A stretch of DNA of 32,644 nucleotides from CANQDT01 sp051878935. GTDB lineage: Bacteria > Bacillota > Clostridia > Lachnospirales > Lachnospiraceae. The translations under genes and the position numbers were made by a program. Under the pieces are notes generated by a model, which was given only the letters and a program-made list of their open reading frames with translations, made no database searches and was not told the DNA's origin. Positions 25,041-32,644 of this stretch are shown one piece after another. How positions within the stretch are numbered: the stretch's first letter is position 1; every line of letters begins with the position of its first letter. The stretch covers positions 1-32,644 of the forward strand of contig JBJELB010000083.1 of NCBI GenBank assembly GCA_051878935.1, given 5' to 3'.

Positions 25041-25046
25041 GAGTAA

Positions 25047-26522
25047 ATGAAAAGAAAAGTATCGCTATACGGCGTTTTGATTGCAATGGCACTGGTAGCT
25101 TCTTATTTGGAAGTACTGGTGCCAATTAACATTGGAATACCCGGTGTTAAGTTGGGACTGGCCAATCTGGTAACGATGATTGCACTATGTAAATTGTCAG
25201 CTAAAGAAGCGGTTTTTATTACATTGGGACGGATTGTTCTGAGCAGTATTCTGTTCGGAAACGGAGTTTCCTGGTTGTATAGTATGGCAGGCGGTGTTTT
25301 AAGCATTTTGGTCATGCTGCTTTTGTTAAAGAAATTTCATGCAACGACGATGTTTGCGAGTATTTGCGGCGGTATAGCGCATAATATAGGACAATTAGCG
25401 GTTGCTTATATGATCATTCAACATCATTATATTTTGGCATACTTTCCGGTGTTGCTGATAGCGGGAATCTTGTGTGGTTTTGTTATTGGTCTGTTATCCG
25501 GTGAGATCATGAAACGGTTACCGAAACAATTATTTTTGTGTGTGAGTTTATTTTTGTTATGTGGGAGCAGTCTTACGGGCTGCCAGTCGCATTCGGAACC
25601 GTATCAGAGTACAGATATCGCAATGAATACAGTAATATCCATGACATTATATGATGGAAATAAAGAAACAGCACAGCAACTATTCGAGCGGATACACCGG
25701 CTGGATGAAGATGTGTTGAATGTGAATTGTGAGAATAGTTTTCTTTCACAGGTGAATGCAAAAGCGGGAAGCGGAGAAGAATTATCTCCAGATTCGGAAT
25801 TGTATGAAATATTGGTCAAACTGCAGAAGTTTTCCCAAAAGCACCCGGGTACCGTGTCCATGACAATGGGTTCCGTTATAGATTTATGGGATTTTCAGGA
25901 AGAAGAACCATCTATCCCTTCCAAAGAGGAGACGGAAGAGGCGTTAATGAACACAGGAGCAGATAATCTCGTTTTGGATAATGGGATGATTTATTTGAAG
26001 AATGCTGACACAAAATGTAACCTTGGAGCTTGTGGAAAAGGAATCTGTGCAGATATCGTGTACAGGCAGTTGGAGAAAAGTGATGTCAGTGGTGCTTTGA
26101 TTTCTTTTGGCAACAGTACGATTATGACTTATGGTTCCAAGCCGGATGGCACTGATTTTCAGATTGCTTTGCGACATCCTCGAGGAAAGAATGGAGAATA
26201 CCTGGGTGTCCTGTCAGTAGAAGGAACACAATTTGTATCGACCTCGGGTGATTACGAACAGTATTTTATAAAAGATGGCATCCGATATCATCACATTCTT
26301 AATCCTGATACGGGATATCCTTCACAAAGCGACCTGATTTCTGCCACAGTAATATGTCAGGAAGGATGGATTAGTGACTGGTTATCCACTGCCTGCATGA
26401 TCGTAGGAGAAGAGGAGGCAAAACAATTATTAGATGAGTATCATGCAGAGGGAATCTTCGTTCGACAGGATCAGACTATAGGTCTGTATTTAAGGGATAA
26501 AAACAGCTTTACAGCAAGCTGA
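25047..26522 (+). CDS. Gx-type transporter fused to ApbE-like FAD:protein FMN transferase
   Basis: A 491-residue two-part protein. Residues 1-155 form a hydrophobic domain of the Gx transporter / HepS-like family, with PGVKLGLANLVTMIAL and GGIAHNIGQLAVAY. A new lipoprotein-like signal begins at M155 (MKRLPKQLFLCVSLFLL) and ends in the lipobox LTGC at C179. The rest is an ApbE domain with MGSVIDLWDF, LGACGKGICADIV, TSGDYEQYF and HHILNPDTGYP. ApbE attaches FMN to threonine in extracytoplasmic redox proteins. Because M155 with its own signal peptide is in frame, the ApbE part could also be made separately. The fusion suggests coupling of transport and flavinylation at the membrane. Target flavoproteins are not in the window. 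Confidence 0.85.
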   Translation: MKRKVSLYGVLIAMALVASYLEVLVPINIGIPGVKLGLANLVTMIALCKLSAKEAVFITLGRIVLSSILFGNGVSWLYSMAGGVLSILVMLLLLKKFHATTMFASICGGIAHNIGQLAVAYMIIQHHYILAYFPVLLIAGILCGFVIGLLSGEIMKRLPKQLFLCVSLFLLCGSSLTGCQSHSEPYQSTDIAMNTVISMTLYDGNKETAQQLFERIHRLDEDVLNVNCENSFLSQVNAKAGSGEELSPDSELYEILVKLQKFSQKHPGTVSMTMGSVIDLWDFQEEEPSIPSKEETEEALMNTGADNLVLDNGMIYLKNADTKCNLGACGKGICADIVYRQLEKSDVSGALISFGNSTIMTYGSKPDGTDFQIALRHPRGKNGEYLGVLSVEGTQFVSTSGDYEQYFIKDGIRYHHILNPDTGYPSQSDLISATVICQEGWISDWLSTACMIVGEEEAKQLLDEYHAEGIFVRQDQTIGLYLRDKNSFTAS

Positions 26523-26527
26523 ATTCG

Positions 26528-26556
26528 TTGACACCTATCTATGTGTTTGGTATAAT
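26528..26556 (+). promoter_or_regulatory. Near-consensus promoter of glgB
   Basis: TTGACA (26528-26533) and TATAAT (26551-26556) match the sigma-A consensus exactly with a 17-base spacer and an extended TG at 26548-26549. It is the strongest promoter match in the window. The start would be near 26563, about 30 bases before the glgB ATG. Confidence 0.85.
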
Positions 26557-26594
26557 TTTAGTAATAAATTTGATGTATGAAGGAGAGTTATATT

Positions 26595-28517
26595 ATGGTT
26601 GAAAAAGAGAAAAGTACTCCTTTCGTAACGGACATCGACCAATACTTATTTGGTCAGGGAACACATTATGATATTTACAATAAACTGGGAGCACATCTGA
26701 TAACAGAGAAAGGGAAAAAAGGAACTTATTTTGCGGTATGGGCACCTCATGCAGCTGCTGTATCTGTTATTGGAGATTTTAATGACTGGGATGGCACCGA
26801 CTATTTGATGAAACGTTTGGAACCATTGGGAATCTATGAGTTATTTATCCCTGGAGTTTCCCAGGGTGCCATGTATAAATACCAGATACAGACCAAAGAT
26901 GGCCGGATTCTGGATAAGGCAGACCCTTTTGCAAATCAGTCGGAGCTGCGTCCAGGAAATGCATCGGTTGTTGCGGATGTTTCTAAGTTCAAATGGAGCG
27001 ACCAGACATGGATGAAAAAACGAGCTTCGTGGAACATGGAAGAAAAACCGGTTATGATTTATGAAATGCATCCGGGTTCCTGGAAAAAACACTGGTGGTT
27101 TAACGAAGAAGAGGATAATGACGGCTTTTATAACTATCGTGAGTTAGCCGCGTCTTTAGTAGAATATGTGAAGGAAGTAGGTTATACGCATGTGGAGCTG
27201 ATGGGCTTGGCGGAATATCCGTTTGACGGTTCCTGGGGATATCAGGTAACCGGCTATTATGCACCTACCTCGCGCTATGGAACTCCGGAAGATTTCCAGT
27301 ACTTTGTCAATTATTTACATAAGAATGGCATCGGTATTATTATGGACTGGGTTCCGGCACATTTCCCTCGTGATGCACATGGTCTGGCTGACTTTGACGG
27401 ACAGGCGTTGTTTGAATATGCAGATCCACGAAAAGGGGAGCATCCTGACTGGGGAACGAAAATCTTTGATTATGGCAAATCAGAAGTGAAGAATTTCCTG
27501 ATTGCCAATGCGTTGTTCTGGATAGAGCATTACCATTTGGATGGACTTCGTGTTGATGCGGTTGCATCTATGTTGTATCTTGATTACGGAAAGCAGGATG
27601 GTCAATGGCTTGCGAATAAATATGGTGGAAATCAAAATCTGGAAGCAATCGAATTTTTCAGACATCTGAACTCTGTTGTTTTGGGACGAAATCCGGGTGC
27701 CATGATGATTGCAGAAGAGTCCACTGCCTGGCCGCAGGTAACCGGTAAACCGGCAGACGGTGGATTAGGATTCTCATTGAAATGGAATATGGGATGGATG
27801 CATGACTTCCTTGAATATATGAAGCTGGATCCGTACTTCAGAAAGAATAACCATTATGCTATGACATTTGCGATGTCTTATCATTATAGTGAGCGGTATG
27901 TATTATCTCTGTCTCATGATGAAGTGGTACATCTTAAATGTTCGATGATAAATAAGATGCCGGGATTGGGCAAAGACAAGTTTGCTAATCTGAAAGCCGG
28001 TTATGGTTTCATGATAGGACATCCCGGTAAAAAGCTGCTGTTCATGGGACAGGAGTTTGGTCAGCTCCGTGAGTGGAGTGAGAAACGGGAGCTTGACTGG
28101 GGTTTGTTGGCAGATGAGAATCATCGTCAGCTGCATGATTATTTCAAAGAACTGCTGTATCTATATAGGAGATATCCGGCACTTTATGAGTTGGATTATG
28201 ACCCGAAAGGCTTTGAGTGGGTGAATGCGAATGACTGTGACCACAGCATTTACAGTTTTATCCGCCGGTCAAAAACGGGACGCAATTCCCTTCTGTTTGT
28301 ATGCAACTTTACACCGGTTGCCCGGGAGGATTATCGCGTCGGAGTTCCGAAGAAGAAACAATATAAGCTCATTTTGAACAGTGACGAAGCACGCTTCGGT
28401 GGCAGTGGAACACCACAGCCGGAAGTATACCAGGCAGTCAAAGGCGAATGGGATGGACAACCATATTCAATTGGATATTCCCTGCCGGCGTATGGTGTAG
28501 CGGTATTTTTATTTTAA
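26595..28517 (+). CDS. glgB: 1,4-alpha-glucan branching enzyme
   Basis: GlgB creates alpha-1,6 branches in glycogen. The 640-residue product has a CBM48 domain (about 35-120: YFAVWAPHAAAVSVIGDFNDW) and a GH13 catalytic barrel. The acting residues are the nucleophile D321 in DGLRVDAVASMLYLDY, acid/base E374 in MIAEESTAWPQ, and LSHDEVVH with the transition-state aspartate; DWVPAHFPRDAHG supplies region I. A short all-beta domain ends the protein. The start at 26595 is favoured by AAGGAGAG ten bases upstream. It is transcribed alone between a strong promoter and a hairpin terminator; other glycogen genes are not nearby. Confidence 0.96.
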   Translation: MVEKEKSTPFVTDIDQYLFGQGTHYDIYNKLGAHLITEKGKKGTYFAVWAPHAAAVSVIGDFNDWDGTDYLMKRLEPLGIYELFIPGVSQGAMYKYQIQTKDGRILDKADPFANQSELRPGNASVVADVSKFKWSDQTWMKKRASWNMEEKPVMIYEMHPGSWKKHWWFNEEEDNDGFYNYRELAASLVEYVKEVGYTHVELMGLAEYPFDGSWGYQVTGYYAPTSRYGTPEDFQYFVNYLHKNGIGIIMDWVPAHFPRDAHGLADFDGQALFEYADPRKGEHPDWGTKIFDYGKSEVKNFLIANALFWIEHYHLDGLRVDAVASMLYLDYGKQDGQWLANKYGGNQNLEAIEFFRHLNSVVLGRNPGAMMIAEESTAWPQVTGKPADGGLGFSLKWNMGWMHDFLEYMKLDPYFRKNNHYAMTFAMSYHYSERYVLSLSHDEVVHLKCSMINKMPGLGKDKFANLKAGYGFMIGHPGKKLLFMGQEFGQLREWSEKRELDWGLLADENHRQLHDYFKELLYLYRRYPALYELDYDPKGFEWVNANDCDHSIYSFIRRSKTGRNSLLFVCNFTPVAREDYRVGVPKKKQYKLILNSDEARFGGSGTPQPEVYQAVKGEWDGQPYSIGYSLPAYGVAVFLF

Positions 28518-28526
28518 ATATTTGTG

Positions 28527-28560
28527 ATAAAAGCTATCAGCTTCGGTTGGTAGCTTTTAT
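28527..28560. terminator. Terminator after glgB with UUCG tetraloop
   Basis: ATAAAAGCTA (28527-28536) pairs with TAGCTTTTAT (28551-28560); the inner stem closes on C-TTCG-G at 28541-28546, a very stable tetraloop. The T-rich run is part of the 3' stem, so the hairpin could work in both directions. Confidence 0.8.
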
Positions 28561-28594
28561 TAAAATAAGTAATATTTGAAAGGTGGAGAGTATC

Positions 28595-29350
28595 ATGGAT
28601 GCAAAAATAAGAGAACTATCGCAGATTTTACAGAGAAGCCATCGTATCGTTTTCTTTGGAGGAGCCGGTTGCAGTTGTGCCAGTGGTATTCCGGACTTTC
28701 GCAGTTCCGATGGACTGTATAGTAAGAATCTGAATCGCTATTTTACTCCGGAACAGGCGGTGTCGCATTCTTTCTTCGTGGAACATCCGGAAGATTTCTA
28801 TGAGTTTTATAAAGAGAATCTGGTTTATCCCGATGCGAAACCAAACGATTGTCATATTGCCCTGGCCAGATTGGAAGAAATGGGGAAATTATCTGCGATT
28901 GTAACGCAAAATATCGACGGACTGCATCAGGCAGCAGGTTCAAAGAATGTGTATGAGCTGCATGGTTCCGTCCTTCGGAATTATTGTATGTCCTGCCATG
29001 CATCCTATGATGTGGATACAGTATTGCAGGCAGATGGTGTTCCAAAATGTCCCAAGTGTGGCGGGGTGATAAAACCGGATGTTGTGCTATATGAGGAAGG
29101 ATTGGATCAGGAAATCTTAGATGGTGCCATTCATGAGATATCCTGTGCAGATACGTTAATTATTGGTGGTACGTCGCTTGTTGTTTATCCGGCTGCCGGG
29201 CTTGTTCGCTATTTTCATGGAAGGAATCTGGTATTGATCAACAAGAGTGTGACAGAAATGGATAAAAACGCGGATTTGGTTATTAATGATGATATTGCAG
29301 CGGTGATGCGGGAAGCGGTAATTTATCTCACATCCACCCCTTCCGTTTAA
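28595..29350 (+). CDS. NAD-dependent protein deacylase (Sir2 family)
   Basis: A 251-residue sirtuin that removes acyl groups from lysines using NAD. The NAD-binding motif is GGAGCSCASGIPDFRSSDGLY (about 22-42), with TQNIDGLHQAAGS (104-116), catalytic H123 in ELHGS and four zinc cysteines C131, C134, C152 and C155. GTSLVVYP and INK complete the Rossmann contacts. The usual GAGxS is followed by a second cysteine where many sirtuins have threonine. The ATG is chosen from AAAGGTGGAG seven bases upstream. It converges with corA, and the two genes overlap tail to tail by 23 bases. Confidence 0.94.
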   Translation: MDAKIRELSQILQRSHRIVFFGGAGCSCASGIPDFRSSDGLYSKNLNRYFTPEQAVSHSFFVEHPEDFYEFYKENLVYPDAKPNDCHIALARLEEMGKLSAIVTQNIDGLHQAAGSKNVYELHGSVLRNYCMSCHASYDVDTVLQADGVPKCPKCGGVIKPDVVLYEEGLDQEILDGAIHEISCADTLIIGGTSLVVYPAAGLVRYFHGRNLVLINKSVTEMDKNADLVINDDIAAVMREAVIYLTSTPSV

Positions 29351-30224
29351 AGAGTGTCAGGCAGTAAACCAAAATCACAATAGAGAGCACGATTACAAAT
29401 ACATAACCATATTTCCATGTTAGTTCCGGCATGGTGGTAAAGTTCATCCCATACCATCCGACCAGGAGTGTCAGTGGAAGAAATACAGAGGTAACGACTG
29501 TAAATACCTTCATAATCTGGTTGAGACTATAGTTCAGAGCGGATTCGTATGCTTCTCGTATATGGATTAAGTCTTCTAACCGGTCCTGGACATTGGAGCG
29601 CAGGCGTGTGGCCTTGTTTGTGAAGTGATGCAGATAAGGGAGAGCTTTGTCCTCAAACAAATCGTTCGTATCAGCTATCATATCCTGTCCGATATCAATC
29701 AGTTGCTCATAGTAGTTACGCAGCAGATGTAATTCTTTCTTTAAATGATAGAGATTGTGGTTGAAATCCGGATTGATGTTGCTATTGATGAGAGAATCTT
29801 CCAGTTTATTTAGTCGTTTCTCCATTTTCTCGATATGCTCATTATCCTCTGCAATCACGTGGTCAAAGAAATAAAATACGGCACGTTCTAATGTGACAGA
29901 AGACTTTGAGAAATGAGTAATCATTTGATCATAGATGTTTTGTGTACTGTGATCGGTGTCGTGGATAGAAACGAGAAGGAACAGGTCGGATTGCAGATAG
30001 AATGCTATTTTATCACGGACTCCGTGGATATCATTCGGACATAAGAGAGTCAGCAACCCAAAGCTGTAGCGTTCATAGATATCGATGCCGTTGCGGATGT
30101 GCTGTGCATTGGATTCGCAGACTGTCAGCGTCTGCCGGGCAAAAGGAAAGTCTGCGATATGTTCTTTGAGTTCATCAAAAGAGATGTAACTAAGCGTAAG
30201 AGAGTCAAAAGAATTTGTAATCAT
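29328..30224 (-). CDS. corA: CorA-family divalent metal ion transporter
   Basis: A 298-residue CorA-type channel for magnesium or related cations. The cytoplasmic N-terminal part includes a long coiled helix region (LEDLIHIREAYESALNYSLNQ). The C terminus has two membrane helices with the signature YGMNF (G259-M260-N261) at the end of the first and a basic KRKGW tail. The start at 30224 is set by CGGAGG just upstream; an in-frame extension to 30341 would run into the ATPase gene and is rejected. Linkage to a heavy-metal ATPase and ArsR sensor raises the possibility of a metal other than magnesium (inference). Confidence 0.9.
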   Translation of the reverse strand: MITNSFDSLTLSYISFDELKEHIADFPFARQTLTVCESNAQHIRNGIDIYERYSFGLLTLLCPNDIHGVRDKIAFYLQSDLFLLVSIHDTDHSTQNIYDQMITHFSKSSVTLERAVFYFFDHVIAEDNEHIEKMEKRLNKLEDSLINSNINPDFNHNLYHLKKELHLLRNYYEQLIDIGQDMIADTNDLFEDKALPYLHHFTNKATRLRSNVQDRLEDLIHIREAYESALNYSLNQIMKVFTVVTSVFLPLTLLVGWYGMNFTTMPELTWKYGYVFVIVLSIVILVYCLTLFKRKGWM

Positions 30225-30228
30225 AAAT

Positions 30229-30274
30229 AACCTCCGGAGTGTGATACTGGTAGTATATGCACACAACGGAGGTT
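30229..30274 (-). promoter_or_regulatory. Hairpin in the corA leader that masks its ribosome-binding site
   Basis: On the minus strand AACCTCCG (30274-30267) can pair with CGGAGGTT (30236-30229), the corA Shine-Dalgarno. Inside it, CACAC/GTGTG and AGTAT/ATACT pairs extend the stem to a 3-base loop. A promoter candidate (TTGGAT 30281-30276, TATACT 30257-30252, 18-base spacer) would start inside the hairpin and omit its 5' arm, whereas read-through from the ATPase gene would include it. Confidence 0.45.
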
Positions 30275-30294
30275 TATCCAACGTACGGTCTGAG

Positions 30295-32328
30295 TTAACG
30301 GATAGGTTTGGAAGCTTTGCATAACGCAAGCCTGCCGGCATTGGCTACTGCCAGTAAGGCGACGCCGACGTCAGCAAATACCGCCATCCACATATTACTA
30401 ATTCCCAAAGCGGTAAGGACCAAAATCAGTGCTTTGATGCCGAGTGAGAAAGCAATGTTTTCGGTAACAATGCATTTGGTGCGTTTGGCAATCCGGATTG
30501 CCTGTATGAGCCCGGATGGTTCGTCGTTCATGAGTACAACATCTGCAGCTTCAATAGCAGCATCAGAACCGACGCCACCCATGGCAATTCCGACATCCAC
30601 CCGCGCCAGAACCGGGGCATCATTGATACCATCACCCAGGAAAGCAATCTTACTGCCGGACTGCTCATACATGGTTTCAACTGCCTGTAGTTTCTCATCA
30701 GGGAGCAGGTTTCCGATGGCGGAAGGAATACCGACGGATTGTGCGACAGCATCAGCACAATCCTGATTATCTCCAGTGAGCAAATATTGTCGCAGGATAC
30801 CGAATTCTTTTAGTGATGCTATGGTAGCCGCGGAATCGGATTTGATCTGGTCAGCAATCTCGATGGCACCGGCATACCCAGAATCAACTGCTACATAAAT
30901 CATAGTATAAGCAGATGGAATCGTCTGGTATGGAATATTGTACTGCTCCATGAGCTTTGCATTTCCAGCATAGATGGTTCCATCTTTTGTTTTGACACTG
31001 ACACCATATCCGGCCTGCTCGGTTACTTCTAATACATAGGAAGGATCAAGCGCTTCCGTGTTTGCTTTCAGAATCGATTGGGCAATCGGATGTGTGGAAT
31101 GGCTTTCTGCATAGGCAGCTAACAGCAGCAGCTCCTGAGCAGATATCAGGTTCGGATAAAGATTTGACACTACAAAAGAGCCGGTGGTAAGGGTTCCTGT
31201 TTTATCAAAAACAACGGTATCAATCTGACTCAACAATTCCAGATAGTTTCCGCCCTTTACCAGGATGCCGTTTTTTGAAGCCAGCCCGATGCCGCCAAAA
31301 AAGCTAAGAGGCACGGAGATGACAAGTGCACATGGACAGGACACGACTAAAAAGGAGAGACCGCGGTAGAGCCATGTGGAAAAGGTTCCGATATGAAAGA
31401 CAAAAGGTGGCAGTATCGTCAATAAGAAGGCGATGAGAACCACACACGGAGTATAAATACGGGCGAAACGGGTGATAAAGGTTTCCGTAGATGCCTTTTT
31501 CTCTGCGGCTTCCTGAATAATATTCAGAATTCTTGTAGAGGTGGATTCTGCAAGTGGCTTTGTTACCCGGACGGTCAGCTTACCACTCATATTGATGGTG
31601 CCGCTTAACACTTCGGAATTGACGGTGACATAGCGTGGTACGGATTCTCCGGTCAGGGCAGCGGTATTGAGTTCACTGCTTCCTTCCAAAATGATGCCAT
31701 CAACCGGTATTTTTTCACCGGGACGAACGAGAATGATGTCTCCCTCCTTCAGTGTTTCCGGAGCAACGGTTGTCATGCTGGCCATTCCTGTGATTAGATG
31801 TGCCTCTTCCGGATGCAGATCCATGAGTCCTTCGATGGATGCACGCGATTGATTGACTGCTTTGTCCTGAAAGTATTCACCGAGCTTATACAGGAGCATA
31901 ACGGCGATGGCCTCAGGATATTTCCGGATGCATAAGGCGCCGAGGGTTGCGATGCTCATAAGAAAATTTTCATCAAACACTTTTCCCTTGCGGATATTTT
32001 TTAATGAGAGCAGTAAGATGTCATAAGCAATGAAAAGGTATGCAATCCAGTACATCAGAGTAGATAACATGGATGGGAGGAATGGCAGACAGGCAAATAA
32101 AAAGAGAAGGATGCCTGCAGCAATCCAATATACGTTGTTTCGTGTTAATTCTCCATGCTCACAGCCACAGCCTCCTGTGTGATCGTTGCAGTTTTCTGAA
32201 TGTTTATGATGAGTGTTTGCATGCTCGTGACAGTTTTCGTTATGTTTATGATGGATATTTTCATGCGTATGACAGGTACATTCATGTTCGCGTGAATGGC
32301 TATGATTGCTGTTCTTTTTAACTAGCAT
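30295..32328 (-). CDS. Heavy-metal P1B-type ATPase with His-rich N terminus
   Basis: A 677-residue metal efflux pump, probably for zinc, cadmium or related ions. In place of a CxxC metal-binding domain, the first ~58 residues hold 15 histidines and six cysteines, with the motif HHKHxENC twice (26-33 and 40-47). Membrane helices follow, the TGES actuator motif (226-229), the CPC ion site (331-333) and the phosphorylated D375 in DKTGT, then GDGINDAPVLA. AGGAGG before the ATG overlaps the end of the ArsR gene 13 bases upstream, so the two form an operon. SCPCALVIS with a zinc-type ArsR sensor favours Zn/Cd rather than copper. Confidence 0.93.
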   Translation of the reverse strand: MLVKKNSNHSHSREHECTCHTHENIHHKHNENCHEHANTHHKHSENCNDHTGGCGCEHGELTRNNVYWIAAGILLFLFACLPFLPSMLSTLMYWIAYLFIAYDILLLSLKNIRKGKVFDENFLMSIATLGALCIRKYPEAIAVMLLYKLGEYFQDKAVNQSRASIEGLMDLHPEEAHLITGMASMTTVAPETLKEGDIILVRPGEKIPVDGIILEGSSELNTAALTGESVPRYVTVNSEVLSGTINMSGKLTVRVTKPLAESTSTRILNIIQEAAEKKASTETFITRFARIYTPCVVLIAFLLTILPPFVFHIGTFSTWLYRGLSFLVVSCPCALVISVPLSFFGGIGLASKNGILVKGGNYLELLSQIDTVVFDKTGTLTTGSFVVSNLYPNLISAQELLLLAAYAESHSTHPIAQSILKANTEALDPSYVLEVTEQAGYGVSVKTKDGTIYAGNAKLMEQYNIPYQTIPSAYTMIYVAVDSGYAGAIEIADQIKSDSAATIASLKEFGILRQYLLTGDNQDCADAVAQSVGIPSAIGNLLPDEKLQAVETMYEQSGSKIAFLGDGINDAPVLARVDVGIAMGGVGSDAAIEAADVVLMNDEPSGLIQAIRIAKRTKCIVTENIAFSLGIKALILVLTALGISNMWMAVFADVGVALLAVANAGRLALCKASKPIR

Positions 32329-32341
32329 ATATAAAATCCTC

Positions 32342-32644
32342 CTATTCTGTTACATGTGCGAGACCTTGGTCAAAGATATGCTGAATATGGTCGTCATTTA
32401 AGGAATAGTATGAAAGCTTTCCTGCTTTTCTGACCTTTACCAGCTTTGCGGATTTTAATACCCGTAGCTGGTGGGAGATAGCAGATTGTGTCATTTGGAG
32501 TAATGTGGACAAATCCTGTACGCATAGCTCGGAAGCAAACAGCGCACACAGAATACGTACGCGTGTGGTATCTCCAAAGACTTTAAACAGTTCTGCCAAA
32601 TCATAGAGTATTTCTTCAGCAGGCATTTGCTCTGCAATTTTATT
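32342..32644 (-). CDS. ArsR/SmtB-family metal-responsive repressor (5' partial)
   Basis: A small winged-helix repressor controlling the ATPase gene downstream. The helix-turn-helix is LSTLLQMTQSAISHQLRVLKSAKLVKVRKAGK. The last helix reads DDHIQHIFDQGLAHVTE, matching the alpha5 zinc site of CzrA-type sensors (D-x-H, then H eleven residues later), with E instead of the last H. An ATG is at 32626, but the frame stays open to the window edge (NKIAEQ before M), and many relatives have an N-terminal extension there, so the true start is probably outside. Promoter and operator are also beyond the edge. Confidence 0.88.
   Translation of the reverse strand, partial: NKIAEQMPAEEILYDLAELFKVFGDTTRVRILCALFASELCVQDLSTLLQMTQSAISHQLRVLKSAKLVKVRKAGKLSYYSLNDDHIQHIFDQGLAHVTE

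Noticed and set aside
30308..30766. 152-residue plus-strand open frame inside the P-type ATPase gene
   Set aside because: Antisense shadow of conserved ATPase motifs with Ala/Ser-rich composition and no ribosome-binding site.

Overview
The window looks like a chromosomal segment of a low-to-moderate GC, Gram-positive anaerobe of the Clostridia, most likely a Lachnospiraceae-type bacterium (inference). The reasons are strong AGGAGG ribosome-binding sites, the gene order plsX-rnc-smc-ftsY and dnaX-ybaB-recR, a Tad locus carrying a DUF5702-type gene, a Gx-transporter/ApbE gene, and GTG/TTG starts in tightly packed operons. No rRNA, tRNA, CRISPR array, transposase or phage gene was seen.

Layout. 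1-596: 3' end of a SulP anion transporter with its STAS domain. 597-1064: a compact locus with the architecture of an Fst/par-type type I toxin-antitoxin system (30-residue membrane peptide, convergent small RNA, two repeat blocks, shared terminator), then the plsX promoter. 1065-8509: plsX, rnc, smc, ftsY and ilvA, nearly contiguous (phospholipid synthesis, RNA processing, chromosome condensation, membrane targeting, threonine deamination). 8505-12955: an accessory cassette on the minus strand, encoding a GT8 glycosyltransferase fused to a CmpB-type membrane domain, an OmpR-type response regulator and a histidine kinase. It is bracketed by two inversely oriented copies of a long palindromic repeat.

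12988-21373: a Gram-positive-type Tad pilus operon: tadZ, tadA, tadB, tadC, a 58-residue Flp pilin, a DUF5702-like protein, two TadE-like pseudopilins and an FHA-domain protein. Its promoter lies inside an inverted repeat. No prepilin peptidase, CpaB or secretin gene is present, so these must lie elsewhere or not be needed. 21382-26522: dnaX, ybaB, recR, an asparaginase-II family gene, and a gene fusing a Gx-type transporter to a lipoprotein-like ApbE flavin transferase. 26528-28560: glgB with a near-ideal promoter and a UUCG-loop terminator. 28595-32644: a sirtuin (plus strand) converging on a minus-strand group: an ArsR-type metal sensor, a His-rich heavy-metal P-type ATPase and a CorA-type transporter.

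The most interesting items are the type I toxin-antitoxin locus, the palindromic-repeat-bracketed GT8-CmpB/two-component cassette, the ornamented Tad proteins (Ig-like ectodomain on TadC, twin His-Cys3 modules on a TadE-like protein), and the Gx-ApbE fusion with an internal lipoprotein start. All functional assignments rest on motif recognition by eye; no database search was run.
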